Positions 19,954 through 30,718 of a stretch of DNA of 64,000 nucleotides are shown here, one piece after another. Origin of the DNA: an uncultured Pelagibacteraceae bacterium (GTDB lineage Bacteria > Pseudomonadota > Alphaproteobacteria > Pelagibacterales > Pelagibacteraceae); contig CACIRC010000003.1 in assembly GCA_902588895.1 (NCBI GenBank), positions 24,472 to 88,471 of the forward strand, read 5' to 3'. The position numbers and the translations under genes were made by a program. Positions within the stretch are counted from its first letter, which is position 1, and every line of letters begins with the position of its first letter. The notes under the pieces were generated by a model, which worked only from the letters and a program-made list of their open reading frames with translations, did not search any database and was not told the origin of the DNA.

Positions 19954-21312
19954 TTAACAATGAAAATAAACCATAGAACCATAAACATTTTTTTCAAAAA
20001 TATTAGGTTTTCTGAAAAATTTCAAATGTGAACCTATTTCAGCGTTATTCCAATGAGCATACCTTGGTCCCATAAGTAATCTTTTTAATAGTCTAATATC
20101 AGTTTCATACCTAACATATTTTTTGGATTTTTGGTTAATTTCGTCTGATTTAACTACTAATAAATTTTTATCTTTACCTAACATTAAACTCTTTCCATTA
20201 ACTTTAACAAAAATATCTGATTTTAAGCTTACATTGTTAATAAACATTTTATCTAAAAACTTCTGATGTGCTTTTTTTGATAATTCATAAATTTCATCAA
20301 AACTTGGAATTTCATCATTTTCATAAGTAAGCAATTTATTACTTAACTCTAAATCAATATATGACTGATACTCTTTATAATTTATTTTTTGATAATTCCT
20401 ATCATATTCCTTAATGTCTAAATCAAATGTGCTGCCAGTATTTAATTTTATTGGTCTAATACTATTTGATAATTTTTTTGATGAGTAATAATTTTCAAAA
20501 AAATTATATGCATTATCAATACTAGAAACACCTCTCAAACTTTGTAAATTAGATAATTTTCCTGTTAATGTATATGTACCAGCAAAAGGCAAATAATAAT
20601 CTGGTTTAATTTCATCAATATATTTAATTGCTTGATTAAGAAATTGTTTTTCTTTTGATTGAGCGGCAGTTATTTTTTCCTCTGAATTTAGATTTTCAAA
20701 ACATTGAGGATAAGGACCTGCTCCACCATAACCTGTAAGCAAAATATTTATTTTTTCATATTGTTTTTTTATATCCTTAAATGTTGAGTGTGCTAATTCG
20801 ATGGGGCAATCATTTACATTCATCAATACATTCTTTCCATCATCAATTATAGAGAGTGTGTCTATTTGTTGAGAGTTGCCCTCTTTAGCAGTAAAATCCG
20901 CACAACCAGAAAATTTAAAACATAGTTCAGGGTTACAATTATCAGCAGCAAAAATATTTAGATAAGCATTTTTATCTAGTTTTGTTCTTTTATTGTTTTC
21001 AAGTTCAATTACTTTAAAACCAATTCTTTCTAATTTTAATTTTAAAAATTTTGAATGATATGAATGAATATAAATTGGAATTTCTTTGCTTATTTTTTTT
21101 AAAGTATCATCAGAACAATGGTCTGGATGAATATGACTTATATAAATGGCATTATAAGAATTAATTTCATTAATGTTCTTATTTAAATCATAATATGGAT
21201 AATGAGACCAAGAACCATAATACTCTCCATCAGTCAACCAAGGGTCCATAAGTAATTTATAACCTCTTAAATTAAGACCAACTGTTGAGGATCTATATAA
21301 TTTTATTTTCAT
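19954..21312 (-). CDS. Metallo-beta-lactamase-fold hydrolase, UlaG/CMAH-like
   Basis: 452 residues. The N-terminal half is an MBL fold: GYKLLMDPWLTDGEYYGSWSHYP (about 18-40), where the DPW..DG segment is typical of UlaG and CMP-sialic acid hydroxylase-like members, then the metal motif HIHPDH (His60, His62, Asp64, His65). DYYLPFAGTYTLTG in the middle supplies a later conserved block. The C-terminal third is not recognised. There is no signal peptide, so it is probably cytoplasmic. It lies between the tmRNA-linked accessory stretch and ppdK, with no partner gene. Relatives occur in surface-sugar gene sets; the substrate here is unknown. Confidence 0.75.
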   Translation of the reverse strand: MKIKLYRSSTVGLNLRGYKLLMDPWLTDGEYYGSWSHYPYYDLNKNINEINSYNAIYISHIHPDHCSDDTLKKISKEIPIYIHSYHSKFLKLKLERIGFKVIELENNKRTKLDKNAYLNIFAADNCNPELCFKFSGCADFTAKEGNSQQIDTLSIIDDGKNVLMNVNDCPIELAHSTFKDIKKQYEKINILLTGYGGAGPYPQCFENLNSEEKITAAQSKEKQFLNQAIKYIDEIKPDYYLPFAGTYTLTGKLSNLQSLRGVSSIDNAYNFFENYYSSKKLSNSIRPIKLNTGSTFDLDIKEYDRNYQKINYKEYQSYIDLELSNKLLTYENDEIPSFDEIYELSKKAHQKFLDKMFINNVSLKSDIFVKVNGKSLMLGKDKNLLVVKSDEINQKSKKYVRYETDIRLLKRLLMGPRYAHWNNAEIGSHLKFFRKPNIFEKNVYGSMVYFHC

Positions 21313-21438
21313 TCACAAATTATATAGCAAATTGAATTTTCTTTCATATAATCAAAATAACTCACCACTAAGAAGATTTCAAAAACTTATATTTTCTATG
21401 TATAATAAAATTAATGTTATTCTACAGAACATACCTGA

Positions 21439-24102
21439 TTAATTTATTTTTTTAAGTTCAGCTTGAGCAGCAGCTAACCTGGCAACAGGGACTCTGTAGG
21501 GTGAGCAAGAAACATAATTCAATCCTACTTTAGAGCAAAAAGATATACTATCAGGATCTCCTCCATGCTCTCCGCAAATACCTAATTTTAGATTTTTATT
21601 TTGTTTTCGTCCTTTTTCTACTGCTATTTCTACTAAATCTGAAACACCCTCATCTATCGAAACAAAAGGATCTACAGAAAATATTTTACTTTCTAAATAA
21701 TCATTTAAAAACTTTCCACTATCATCTCTGCTAATCCCAAAAGTAGTTTGAGTTAAATCATTTGTCCCAAAGCTAAAAAATTCAGCATGCCTAGCAATTT
21801 CTTTTGCTTTAATTGCCGCTCTGGGTAATTCAATCATGGTACCAACTAGAAACTCAATTTTTAATTTATGCTCTTTTTGAACTTGGCTTGCAGTTCTAAT
21901 TACTAAATCTTTCATAATTTTTATCTCTGCCTCTGTGGACACTAAAGGTATCATTATTTCTGGAAATGCAGATTTAATTTTACTTTTTTTAAGGTGTGTT
22001 AATGCCTCAAATATTGCTTTGCATTGCATTTCGTAAATTTCAGGAAAAGATATTCCTAAACGACAGCCTCTATGACCTAGCATTGGATTTTGCTCATGAA
22101 GCTCTTCAATTCTTGACACAACCTCTTTAACTGGAAGATTAACTATATTAGCTACCTCATTAATTTCCTTTTCTGTACGTGGTAAAAATTCATGTAATGG
22201 TGGATCCAACAATCTTACTGTGACTGGCAATCCACTCATAATTTTAAATATATCTATAAAATCTTTTCTTTGATGAGGCAAAAGTTTTTCTAATGCTGTT
22301 GCTCTGTCTTCTTTTGTTTTTGATAGTATCATTTCTCTTACAGATAAGATTCTTTCTTCATCAAAAAACATATGTTCTGTTCTACATAGTCCAATGCCCT
22401 CTGCACCAAAGTCTTTTGCTGTTTTAGTATCTTTTGGGGTATCAGAATTTGTTCTTACTTTTAGTTTTCTAAAATTATCAGCCCAATACATTAATCTCGA
22501 AAAATCACCAGATATTTCTGGTTTCACAGTCGAAACACTTCCGGCAATAATTCTTCCAGTTGAGCCATCTATAGTAATTATTTCCCCTTCTTTAATTTCC
22601 ATTGAAGAAGTTTTAAAAGATTTATTTTCATAGTTTATATCAATTTCACTTGATCCTGATACACATGGTCTACCCATACCTCTTGCAACTACAGCTGCAT
22701 GACTTGTCATTCCTCCTCTAGCAGTCAAAATTCCTTTAGCGGCATGCATTCCTTGAATATCTTCTGGAGAGGTCTCTAATCTTACTAAAATTGTATCTTG
22801 CATCATTGCGTTTAATCTTTCAGCCTCTTCTGAAGTAAATACAACTTTGCCACTGGCTGCACCTGGTGATGCTGGCAATCCATTCGCTATTACATTAATT
22901 AAGCTTTTTTCATCCAAAGTAGGGTGCAAAAGTGTATCTAGAGACTTAGGGTCAATTCTTAATACAGCTTCTTTTTTTGAAATTAATTTTTCTTTAACCA
23001 TATCAACTGCAATCTTAACTGCTGATTTTGCTGTTCTTTTTCCTGATCTTGTTTGAAGAATCCATAGTTTATTGCTTTCTACTGTAAATTCTACATCTTG
23101 CATATCTTTGTAATGTTTCTCTAACTTCTTTAATATTTTTTGAAGTTCTTTAAAAACTTTTGGCATAGACTCTTGCATTGATAATTCTTTTACTTTCGCA
23201 TCTTGTCTAGCTTTTGTAGTAATATATTGAGGTGTCCTTGTACCCGCTACAACATCTTCACCTTGAGCATTTATTAAATACTCTCCGTATATCTCATTTG
23301 ATCCATCTGATGGATTTCTTGTAAACACAACTCCTGTTGCACAATTATCACCCATATTTCCAAAAACCATTGATTGAACATTTACAGCAGTACCCCACTC
23401 AGCTGGGATTTGATTTAGTTTTCTATAAACTTTTGCTCTATTGCTTTCCCATGATAAAAATACAGCACTTATTGCTCCTAGTAATTGTTCATAAACATCT
23501 TGAGGAAATTCTTTTTTGGCCTTTTCTCTTACTGTTCTTTTAAAGTCTTCAATTAATCCATCCCAATCACTTTCATCTAAATCTGTATCTAACAAAACAC
23601 CTTTCGTAAGCTTATAATTTTCAATTAATTCCTCAAAATGATAACTTTCTACACCCATTACCACATTACCATACATTTGAATGAATCTTCTATAACTGTC
23701 TTTAGCAAATCTTCCATTTGAAGTTTTAATAGCTAATGCTTTAACTGTTTTATCATTAAGACCCAGATTTAGAATAGTATCCATCATGCCTGGCATTGAT
23801 ACTCTTGCGCCAGAGCGTACAGACAACAAAAGTGGATTTTTTAAGTCTCCAAATTTTTTAAAAACGTATTTTTCGATTAATTTTAATTCTTTTTTAATTT
23901 GAGAAATTAAATTTTTATTTAATTTTTTTTTATCCTTATAAAAAATTTCGCAAACCTTTGTTGATATTGTGAAACCAGGGGGCACAGGAAGACCCATTCT
24001 TCCCATTTCAGAAAGATTAGCGCCTTTTCCCCCTAAAAAGTTTTTAGGATTTTTAATTTTTTTAATATCATTAGAATTAAAGTTTAATATAAGTTTTTTC
24101 AT
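21439..24102 (-). CDS. ppdK: Pyruvate, phosphate dikinase
   Basis: Interconverts pyruvate, ATP and Pi with PEP, AMP and PPi; in a gluconeogenic organism it supplies PEP. The 887-residue length is standard. The N-terminal nucleotide-binding domain begins with LGGKGANLSEM (about 23-33). The swivelling phosphohistidine domain has GGMTSHAAVVARGMG (about 450-465) with the catalytic His. The C-terminal PEP/pyruvate barrel contains HRGCRLGIS and GICGEHGGDP with the catalytic Cys. It overlaps the glyS stop by one base. It fits with the gap-pgk-fba genes elsewhere in the window. Confidence 0.97.
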   Translation of the reverse strand: MKKLILNFNSNDIKKIKNPKNFLGGKGANLSEMGRMGLPVPPGFTISTKVCEIFYKDKKKLNKNLISQIKKELKLIEKYVFKKFGDLKNPLLLSVRSGARVSMPGMMDTILNLGLNDKTVKALAIKTSNGRFAKDSYRRFIQMYGNVVMGVESYHFEELIENYKLTKGVLLDTDLDESDWDGLIEDFKRTVREKAKKEFPQDVYEQLLGAISAVFLSWESNRAKVYRKLNQIPAEWGTAVNVQSMVFGNMGDNCATGVVFTRNPSDGSNEIYGEYLINAQGEDVVAGTRTPQYITTKARQDAKVKELSMQESMPKVFKELQKILKKLEKHYKDMQDVEFTVESNKLWILQTRSGKRTAKSAVKIAVDMVKEKLISKKEAVLRIDPKSLDTLLHPTLDEKSLINVIANGLPASPGAASGKVVFTSEEAERLNAMMQDTILVRLETSPEDIQGMHAAKGILTARGGMTSHAAVVARGMGRPCVSGSSEIDINYENKSFKTSSMEIKEGEIITIDGSTGRIIAGSVSTVKPEISGDFSRLMYWADNFRKLKVRTNSDTPKDTKTAKDFGAEGIGLCRTEHMFFDEERILSVREMILSKTKEDRATALEKLLPHQRKDFIDIFKIMSGLPVTVRLLDPPLHEFLPRTEKEINEVANIVNLPVKEVVSRIEELHEQNPMLGHRGCRLGISFPEIYEMQCKAIFEALTHLKKSKIKSAFPEIMIPLVSTEAEIKIMKDLVIRTASQVQKEHKLKIEFLVGTMIELPRAAIKAKEIARHAEFFSFGTNDLTQTTFGISRDDSGKFLNDYLESKIFSVDPFVSIDEGVSDLVEIAVEKGRKQNKNLKLGICGEHGGDPDSISFCSKVGLNYVSCSPYRVPVARLAAAQAELKKIN

Positions 24103-26168
24103 TAATGGGAGTCGATAAAAGAAAAATTAACATAATTGTCGAATGTTTTACACATCATTTGGATTAGTTCCAGCCTATTTTTCTTTATAACCGGATCATC
24201 TTCGTTCACAATTACATTATCAAAAAAGTCAAAAACCTCTCTTTTGACGCTAGCTAGATTATCCAATGTTTGAACATAATTTTCATCTTTATTTATACTT
24301 GAAAAATATTTACTTAATTCACTAATTTTTTTAAATAAGTTTTTTTCTAATTCGGTTTTAAAAATACCAGGGTCAGTTGTATTTGATAATTCTATTTTAT
24401 CATTTTTTATTTCGGCATCTAAAATATTTGAAGCTCGTTTATAGCTCGCAATAATATTTAAGCCATTTGGTTTGTTAATTATTTTATTTAAATATTTTGC
24501 TTTATTAAAAATAATAACTGATTGATCTAAATTAAAAGAATTGGTTGATGCTTGAATTATATCATTTCTAATATTTTCTTCTTTCATATGGAATTTTAAT
24601 CTTTCCATTAAAAAATCTGATAATTCATTTTGTAAAGATTGGTTATCAATTTCAAAACCTTGATCTAAATACAGGCTCGAAGAATAATTTATAAGATCTT
24701 TTATTTTAAAATCTTTTTTATTTTCAACTATTATTCTGATTACCCCTAACGCCAATCTTCTTAGAGCATATGGATCTTTAGAACTTGTTGGCTTTTGATT
24801 TAAACCAAAAAAACCAACTAAAGTATCTATCTTATCAGCTAAAGAAAGGGCAATGCTAAATGGTTTTTTTGGGACTCTTGAGCCTGAACCTGTAGGTAAA
24901 TATTGCTCACTTATGGCCAAAGACAAATCTGTATCAAAACCTTGAGCGTTAGCAAAATAACCTCCCATCACACCTTGGAGTTCTGGGAATTCACCCACTA
25001 GTTCTGATAATAAATCAACTTTACAAATTGATGCTGATAATTCAACTTTTTCTTTACTGATTAAAAGTTCATCAGATATCATTCCACCCAATTTTCTCAT
25101 TCTTTGAGCTTTATCAAAATAACTTCCTAATCCTCTAAAATAATTCATTGATTTTAAATCAGTAACTTTTTTGACCATATTTTGAGATTTACCTTTTTTC
25201 CAAAAAAATTCTGCATCACTTAATCTTGCTTCAACTACTCTTTCATTTCCTAATTTAATTAATCCCTTTTTATCTTTTTTGTTTGCAACAACTAAAAACT
25301 CATTGGTAATATTTTCTTTATTATCAAATATAGGGAAATATTTTTGATGGTATTGCATGGTAATAATTAATATTTCTTTTGGAATATTTAAAAATTTCTT
25401 ATCAAATTCACAAAGAAGGATATTTGGTTGATCTGTTAAATCTACAACCTCATTAAGTAATCTAGGATTATGTTGAATCTTAATATTTTTATTTTTTAAT
25501 ATATTGTTGAATTTTTTTTCTATTAACTTTTTTCTTTCATTGTGATCGACGATAATGTCCATTTTTTTAAAAAAACTTTTATAATTTTTAAATTCTAAGA
25601 ATGACTTTTTATTTTCCTCAAATTCTTTATCAATAAAAGTTGAGTTAGAAGATGTTAGGTGATGAAAATTAAAATTTAATTTTTTTTTATCAAATACAGC
25701 TAGAATTGATTTTAACGGTCTCCCCCAATTTAGGTCAAAAGTTCCCCAATACATTGATTTTTTCCATTGAATTTTACTTAACAATATTGGGATAAATTCC
25801 TCTAGCAATTCATGTGTATGCAATTTTTTTGATTTTGTATTGAAAAAATAAAATTCTCCTTTGTCAGTTTTCTTTTGGTAGAGATCCTTTTTTACGATTT
25901 TATTTGACCTAACAAAACCCTCTATTGCTACCTCTGGTGACTTGATATTTGGACCTTTAATCTCCACAGATTTTAGTACAACATTTTTTTGAACTCCTTC
26001 AAACAATACCACTAGTCTGTTTGGTGTTGAGTATGATGAACTTTTTTTAAATAAAATTGATTTTTCTAAAAAAAAATCATTAAAATTTTTAAGTAAGTCT
26101 TCCCTTAAATTTTGTTGAAGATTTGAGGGTATTTCTTCACTAAATAATTCTAAAAAAAACTCTGACAT
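24102..26168 (-). CDS. glyS: Glycine--tRNA ligase beta subunit
   Basis: Large subunit of the bacterial alpha2-beta2 glycyl-tRNA synthetase, 688 residues, which binds tRNA-Gly. Family features are the N-terminal FFLELFSEEIPSNLQQ (about 4-19), a central HD-like region with LADKIDTLVGFFGLNQKPTSSKDPYALRR, and a C-terminal anticodon-binding helical domain ending VNFSFIDSH. It overlaps glyQ by one base, as expected for a stoichiometric complex. The sequence is Lys- and Asn-rich but complete. Confidence 0.97.
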   Translation of the reverse strand: MSEFFLELFSEEIPSNLQQNLREDLLKNFNDFFLEKSILFKKSSSYSTPNRLVVLFEGVQKNVVLKSVEIKGPNIKSPEVAIEGFVRSNKIVKKDLYQKKTDKGEFYFFNTKSKKLHTHELLEEFIPILLSKIQWKKSMYWGTFDLNWGRPLKSILAVFDKKKLNFNFHHLTSSNSTFIDKEFEENKKSFLEFKNYKSFFKKMDIIVDHNERKKLIEKKFNNILKNKNIKIQHNPRLLNEVVDLTDQPNILLCEFDKKFLNIPKEILIITMQYHQKYFPIFDNKENITNEFLVVANKKDKKGLIKLGNERVVEARLSDAEFFWKKGKSQNMVKKVTDLKSMNYFRGLGSYFDKAQRMRKLGGMISDELLISKEKVELSASICKVDLLSELVGEFPELQGVMGGYFANAQGFDTDLSLAISEQYLPTGSGSRVPKKPFSIALSLADKIDTLVGFFGLNQKPTSSKDPYALRRLALGVIRIIVENKKDFKIKDLINYSSSLYLDQGFEIDNQSLQNELSDFLMERLKFHMKEENIRNDIIQASTNSFNLDQSVIIFNKAKYLNKIINKPNGLNIIASYKRASNILDAEIKNDKIELSNTTDPGIFKTELEKNLFKKISELSKYFSSINKDENYVQTLDNLASVKREVFDFFDNVIVNEDDPVIKKNRLELIQMMCKTFDNYVNFSFIDSH

Positions 26169-27049
26169 TATTTTTGACTATCTAACCAAACGCCTGCTGC
26201 AGATTTTGTAATATCTCTTATTCTAGCAATATAACCTGCTCTTTGTGCAACACTGATTGCACCTCTTGCATCTAAAATATTAAACACATGACTGGCTTTT
26301 AAACATTGATCATATGCTGGTAAAGAAATTTTTTTTTCTACCAAATCTTTTGCCTCGGACTCGTGCATTTCAAACATTTTCAAAAGTGTTTCTACATTAG
26401 CGTGTTCAAAATTGTATGCTGAAAATTCTTTTTCGGCTTGATGAAATACTTCGTGATATTTTACACCTTCATCATTCCACAACAAATCATAAACGTTTTT
26501 TTCTTTTTGAGTGAACATACAAATTCTTTCTAAACCATAAGTGATTTCAACTGATACAGGTTTACAATCAAATCCAGCCATTTGTTGAAAATAGGTGAAT
26601 TGAGTAATTTCCATTCCATCACACCATACTTCCCATCCCAATCCTGCAGCACCTAATGTTGGACTTTCCCAATCATCTTCAACAAACCTTATATCATGAT
26701 CATTATGATCTATTCCTATAGTGGATAAACTATTTAAATAAAGTTTTTTTATATTTTCAGGGGAAGGTTTAATTAAAACTTGAAATTGATAATAGTGTTG
26801 CAACCTGTTTGGATTATCTCCATATCTTCCATCTGTAGGTCTTCTTGATGGTTGTACATAAGCTGCTTTCCATGGTTTATTTCCAAGTGATCTTAGGGTA
26901 GTAGCTGGATGAAAAGTTCCTGCACCAACCTCCATATCATAAGGCTGAAGAATAATGCATCCTTTTTTACTCCAAAATTTCTGAAGATTTAAAATTGTAT
27001 CTTGGAATGTTTGAATTTTTTTTTTTTCTTTTTTTGTTTTAGAAACCAT
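26168..27049 (-). CDS. glyQ: Glycine--tRNA ligase alpha subunit
   Basis: Catalytic subunit that forms glycyl-adenylate. Conserved blocks are [60 protein letters not shown] and [11 protein letters not shown], covering the class II motifs. An in-frame ATG at 27073 lies 24 nt upstream. The ATG at 27049 is preferred because it is preceded by AAAGA and overlaps the upstream peptidase gene by only 11 bp, though either could be used. It is followed by glyS. Confidence 0.96.
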   Translation of the reverse strand: MVSKTKKEKKKIQTFQDTILNLQKFWSKKGCIILQPYDMEVGAGTFHPATTLRSLGNKPWKAAYVQPSRRPTDGRYGDNPNRLQHYYQFQVLIKPSPENIKKLYLNSLSTIGIDHNDHDIRFVEDDWESPTLGAAGLGWEVWCDGMEITQFTYFQQMAGFDCKPVSVEITYGLERICMFTQKEKNVYDLLWNDEGVKYHEVFHQAEKEFSAYNFEHANVETLLKMFEMHESEAKDLVEKKISLPAYDQCLKASHVFNILDARGAISVAQRAGYIARIRDITKSAAGVWLDSQK

Positions 27050-27845
27050 ATCTTTGCCAAATTGATCTTTCATCTAAAATACTTGCTATTTGATCTACTT
27101 GATTGCTGGATGAAGAAAGTTTTTGACTTAACCATCCTTTTGGTTTTTCAAATTTTTTAATAATTACATCTTCACCAAATTTATCTTTTAATATTTTATG
27201 TGCGTTACCTATTCCGTCAATCAATCCTAAATTTTTCGCTTTACTGCCTGACCAAAACTCACCTGAAAAAAGTTCTACATCAGATTTGTTTAATTTTGAT
27301 CCTCTGCTTTTTTCAACAACATCTATAAAGTCTTTATGAAGATCCAATTGAATATTTTTTAATCTTTCAATATCTTCGTTTTTTTCTTCTAAAAATGGAT
27401 CAAGTGTGCTTTTGTTTTTACCAGCAGTATGAACTCTTCTTTCAACCCCAATTTTTTTTATCAACTCAGTAAATCCAAAAGAAGAATATATCACTCCTAT
27501 AGATCCAATTATTGAACTTGAATTTGCATAAATTTCGTCCCCAGCACAAGAAATCAAATAACCTCCAGAAGCTGCTACGTCTTCAGCGAACACAATAACT
27601 TTTTTTTTGTGTTTTTTTGCTTGTTCTCTAATAAAACTGTAGATTAAATGAGATTGAACTGGTGATCCTCCTGGAGAATTGATTGATATAGCGACACATG
27701 CCGCTTTTTTCAAAGAAAAAGCCTTTTTAATTTGTTCTTCTTGACCTGCAAAATCAATACCTTGTTTAAATTTTCCTGCATTACCAATAACCCCGCTTAA
27801 TTTTAAGTGAGCAACAATTTTTTTCTTTTTAAAAAAAGAGAACAT
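27039..27845 (-). CDS. S49-family signal peptide peptidase-like serine protease
   Basis: 268 residues of the SppA/SohB type. [13 protein letters not shown] (about 66-78) forms the oxyanion-side motif. The catalytic Ser lies in [20 protein letters not shown] (about 96-115), and the catalytic Lys probably in the [19 protein letters not shown] segment (about 144-162). There is no clear N-terminal membrane helix, only the [20 protein letters not shown] strand. It probably degrades membrane-embedded peptides. It is upstream of glyQS and divergent from the polyprenyl synthase gene across a 114-bp gap. Confidence 0.88.
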   Translation of the reverse strand: MFSFFKKKKIVAHLKLSGVIGNAGKFKQGIDFAGQEEQIKKAFSLKKAACVAISINSPGGSPVQSHLIYSFIREQAKKHKKKVIVFAEDVAASGGYLISCAGDEIYANSSSIIGSIGVIYSSFGFTELIKKIGVERRVHTAGKNKSTLDPFLEEKNEDIERLKNIQLDLHKDFIDVVEKSRGSKLNKSDVELFSGEFWSGSKAKNLGLIDGIGNAHKILKDKFGEDVIIKKFEKPKGWLSQKLSSSSNQVDQIASILDERSIWQRYGF

Positions 27846-27959
27846 AGGTAAGTCTTATAGAATTATTTATTGAATATAAAGACTACTTATAATTGAAGAA
27901 ACTGGTGCGTCAATTGATAAGTAATATATATAAACAAATTATACTAATTTAAAAATGTT

Positions 27960-28973
27960 ATGGGAACAGTTGTACAGCTTAAAAATCAGATAAATGATTC
28001 ATATTTTCAGCTTAAAGACTCGGTTGAAGAAAAACTGGTTTTAACCGAAGAAAAAATAAAATCAAAATTATCTAGCGATGTACAGCTGGTTCAAAAAATG
28101 ACAGATTATCATATAGAAACTGGAGGAAAAAGACTGAGAGCTTTACTGACATTGGGTAGTGCAAAATTATGCGGTTACTCTAAAGGCTCTAGAGATATAA
28201 ATTTAGCTGCGTGTGTTGAATTAATTCACAGCGCTACGTTGATGCATGACGATGTAATTGATGAAGGCACTGTTAGAAGAGGGAAAGAAACTTTAAACAA
28301 AGTTTGGGATAATCATTCGTCAGTTTTAATAGGAGATTATCTGTTGAGTAGATGTTTTGAAATGATGGTAGAAGACGGAAACCTAGAAGTTTTAAAATTA
28401 TTATCTTCCACTTCATCTAAAATTGCTCAAGGAGAAGTTCTACAACTTCAACATAAAGGTGAAGTTGATATGCTGGAAGAAACATATTTAAAAATCATCT
28501 CATCTAAAACTGCTGAATTATTTGCAGCAGCAACTAAAGTTGGTGCAATTTTATCTGATGCAGAAAACAAAGAAAAAGATGCTTTAGAATTTTATGGAAG
28601 AAACTTGGGATTAACTTTTCAAATAGCAGACGACACACTTGACTATAATGCTGAGCTAAAACTATTTGGTAAAAAAATTGGTCAAGATTTTTTTGAAGGA
28701 AAAATTACCTTACCAATAATTTTACTTTTTCAAAAATTAGGAAATGATGAAAAGAAAATTTTATCAAATATGTTTAAAAAAGCGTTAAGAACAAAAGATG
28801 ACTTTAATGAAATTATTGCTCTTATAAATAAGTATAAAATAATTCAGGAATGCTATCAAAAAGCACAGCACTATATAAATTTAGCCTCAAATTCTCTAAG
28901 TGTATTTAAAGACTCTGAAGAAAAAAATATTCTTAAAAAATTAACATCTTTTAGTTTATCAAGAAATTTTTAA
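27960..28973 (+). CDS. ispB: Long-chain polyprenyl diphosphate synthase (IspB-like)
   Basis: Elongates isoprenoid chains with IPP to make the quinone side chain. The 337-residue length is usual. The first aspartate-rich motif is LMHDDVIDEG (about 96-105), GGKRLRALLTLGSAKL (about 57-72) is the IPP-binding block, and the second Asp-rich motif is FQIADDTLDYN (about 218-228). Residues before the first DDxxD are Ala/Thr-Leu-Met rather than bulky aromatics, consistent with a long product. Chain length cannot be fixed from sequence alone. Its stop overlaps convergent pdxH by 4 bp. Confidence 0.92.
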   Translation: MGTVVQLKNQINDSYFQLKDSVEEKLVLTEEKIKSKLSSDVQLVQKMTDYHIETGGKRLRALLTLGSAKLCGYSKGSRDINLAACVELIHSATLMHDDVIDEGTVRRGKETLNKVWDNHSSVLIGDYLLSRCFEMMVEDGNLEVLKLLSSTSSKIAQGEVLQLQHKGEVDMLEETYLKIISSKTAELFAAATKVGAILSDAENKEKDALEFYGRNLGLTFQIADDTLDYNAELKLFGKKIGQDFFEGKITLPIILLFQKLGNDEKKILSNMFKKALRTKDDFNEIIALINKYKIIQECYQKAQHYINLASNSLSVFKDSEEKNILKKLTSFSLSRNF

Positions 28974-29596
28974 GGACTTAATAAAGACTTTATCCACTTC
29001 CCGGAGTTATCTTTATTATATTTTAATCTCTCGTGGATTCTATTCTCACCATCTAGCCAAAATTCAATACTATCTGGAGATAAAATCCATCCAGACCAGT
29101 GACTTGGTCTTGGTACCTCTGATTTGTTGCTATATTTTTTTTTGTAATCTTCTATAGATTTTAACAATTGTTCTCGCGAATTTAATTCTTCACTTTGCTT
29201 AGAAGCCCATGCTCCTATTCGACTTTCATACGCTCTAGATGAATAATATTCATCCGCAACCTGATCAGAAACTAATGAGACCTTTCCACTAATTCTTATT
29301 TGTCTTAAGAGACTTTTCCAATGGAAACACATCGCAGCATACGGATTTTCTTTTAATTCATTTCCCTTTTGACTATTTAAATTTGTATAAAATACAAATC
29401 CATCTTTGTTGAAATCTTTAAGTAAAACCATTCTAACTGAAGGAATGTTGTTTTTATCTGATGTGGCCAGAGCAACAGCGTTTGGATCATTTGGCTCAGT
29501 TTTCTTTGCTTCCTCCATCCACTCATGAAATAAATGAATTGGATCATCTATATCAAGAAAGCAACTATTAAGACCTAAAGAGTTTTTTTGATTCAT
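28970..29596 (-). CDS. pdxH: Pyridoxamine 5'-phosphate oxidase
   Basis: FMN enzyme that oxidises PNP or PMP to pyridoxal phosphate. The 208-residue length is normal. Conserved blocks are NAVALATSDKNNIPSVRMVLLKDFNKDGFVFYTN broken over residues 39-73, FHWKSLLRQIRISGKV (about 91-106), SRIGAWASKQSEEL (about 125-138) and the C-terminal PSHWSGWILSPDSIEFWLDG...RIHERL. It is divergent from aroC with 33 bp between start codons. Confidence 0.96.
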   Translation of the reverse strand: MNQKNSLGLNSCFLDIDDPIHLFHEWMEEAKKTEPNDPNAVALATSDKNNIPSVRMVLLKDFNKDGFVFYTNLNSQKGNELKENPYAAMCFHWKSLLRQIRISGKVSLVSDQVADEYYSSRAYESRIGAWASKQSEELNSREQLLKSIEDYKKKYSNKSEVPRPSHWSGWILSPDSIEFWLDGENRIHERLKYNKDNSGKWIKSLLSP

Positions 29597-29616
29597 AATT
29601 TAAACAAAATAATCTA

Positions 29617-29622
29617 TATAAT
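29617..29622 (+). promoter_or_regulatory. Perfect -10 element in front of aroC
   Basis: TATAAT ends 7 nt before the aroC ATG at 29630, so the transcript would start at or next to the start codon. No -35 box at the usual distance is convincing. It lies in the 33-bp pdxH/aroC divergent gap. Confidence 0.35.
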
Positions 29623-29629
29623 ATAAATA

Positions 29630-30712
29630 ATGTCATTTAATACTTTTGGAAAGCTATTTCGTTTCACAACTTGGGGAGAGTCTCATGGACCTGCAATTGG
29701 TTGTATTGTTGATGGTTGTCCTCCAAACATAAATCTTAAAGAACAAGATATTCAAATAGAATTAGAAAAAAGAAAACCAGGACAATCTAAATTTACAACT
29801 CAGAGAAAAGAGGATGATAAAGTTCAAATATTGTCAGGAGTATTTGAGGGTAAAACTACAGGAACACCTATTTCACTCATAATCTACAACAAAGATATGA
29901 GATCCAAAGATTATAGTAATATTAAAGATAAGTTCAGACCAGGTCATGCAGATTTTACTTATTTTAAAAAATATGGAATTAGAGACTATAGAGGTGGTGG
30001 CAGATCTTCTGCTAGAGAAACTGCAGCACGAGTTGCGGCCGGTGCAATAGCAAAAGTTATACTTCAAAAAAAATTAGGTAAAAAATTTAAAGTAATTGGT
30101 GCAGTAACTCAGCTAGGAATTCTTGGATGTGACACAAATCAATGGAACGATAAAGTAATTTCAAAAAATCCATTTTTTTGTCCAGATAAATCAATGATTA
30201 AATTATGGGAAAAATATTTGCTTGGTGTAAGAAAATCAGGATCCTCATGTGGAGCAGTGATTGAAATAAGAGCAAGAGGTATCCCAGTTGGTTTAGGTGC
30301 TCCAATTTATTCAAAATTGGATACTGACATAGCTTCAGGTCTAATGAGTATTAATGCAGTTAAAGGTGTAAATATTGGTGCAGGAATGAGCTCAGCACAA
30401 TTAAGTGGAGAACAAAATTCAGATGAAATTTCTTCAAAAGGAAATAAATTAAAATTCAATTCAAATAAAGCGGGTGGAATTCTTGGTGGAATTTCTACGG
30501 GCCAAGAAATTATTGCATCTTTTGCTGTCAAACCAACATCATCAATTTTAAATAGTAGAAAAACTATAAATAAATTTGGGAAAAATACTTCAATATCTGT
30601 TAAAGGTAGACATGATCCTTGTGTAGGAATTAGAGCTGTACCAATTGGTGAAGCTATGATGAACTGTGTTTTGCTTGACCACTACTTAATGAATAAAGCC
30701 CAATGTAGTTAG
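29630..30712 (+). CDS. aroC: Chorismate synthase
   Basis: Forms chorismate from EPSP using reduced FMN, the last common step to aromatic amino acids and folate. The 360-residue length is normal. Signatures are [17 protein letters not shown] (about 16-32), [25 protein letters not shown] split across about 103-127, and the C-terminal [18 protein letters not shown] (about 326-343), with the conserved Arg/His flavin-site residues visible. It stands alone between divergent pdxH and convergent dxs, whose stop is 6 nt away. Confidence 0.98.
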   Translation: MSFNTFGKLFRFTTWGESHGPAIGCIVDGCPPNINLKEQDIQIELEKRKPGQSKFTTQRKEDDKVQILSGVFEGKTTGTPISLIIYNKDMRSKDYSNIKDKFRPGHADFTYFKKYGIRDYRGGGRSSARETAARVAAGAIAKVILQKKLGKKFKVIGAVTQLGILGCDTNQWNDKVISKNPFFCPDKSMIKLWEKYLLGVRKSGSSCGAVIEIRARGIPVGLGAPIYSKLDTDIASGLMSINAVKGVNIGAGMSSAQLSGEQNSDEISSKGNKLKFNSNKAGGILGGISTGQEIIASFAVKPTSSILNSRKTINKFGKNTSISVKGRHDPCVGIRAVPIGEAMMNCVLLDHYLMNKAQCS

Positions 30713-30718
30713 CTTAAA

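Noticed and set aside
21313..21438. 126-bp gap between ppdK and the metallo-beta-lactamase-fold gene
   Set aside because: AT-rich with scattered -10-like hexamers; no hairpin, RNA or repeat could be supported.
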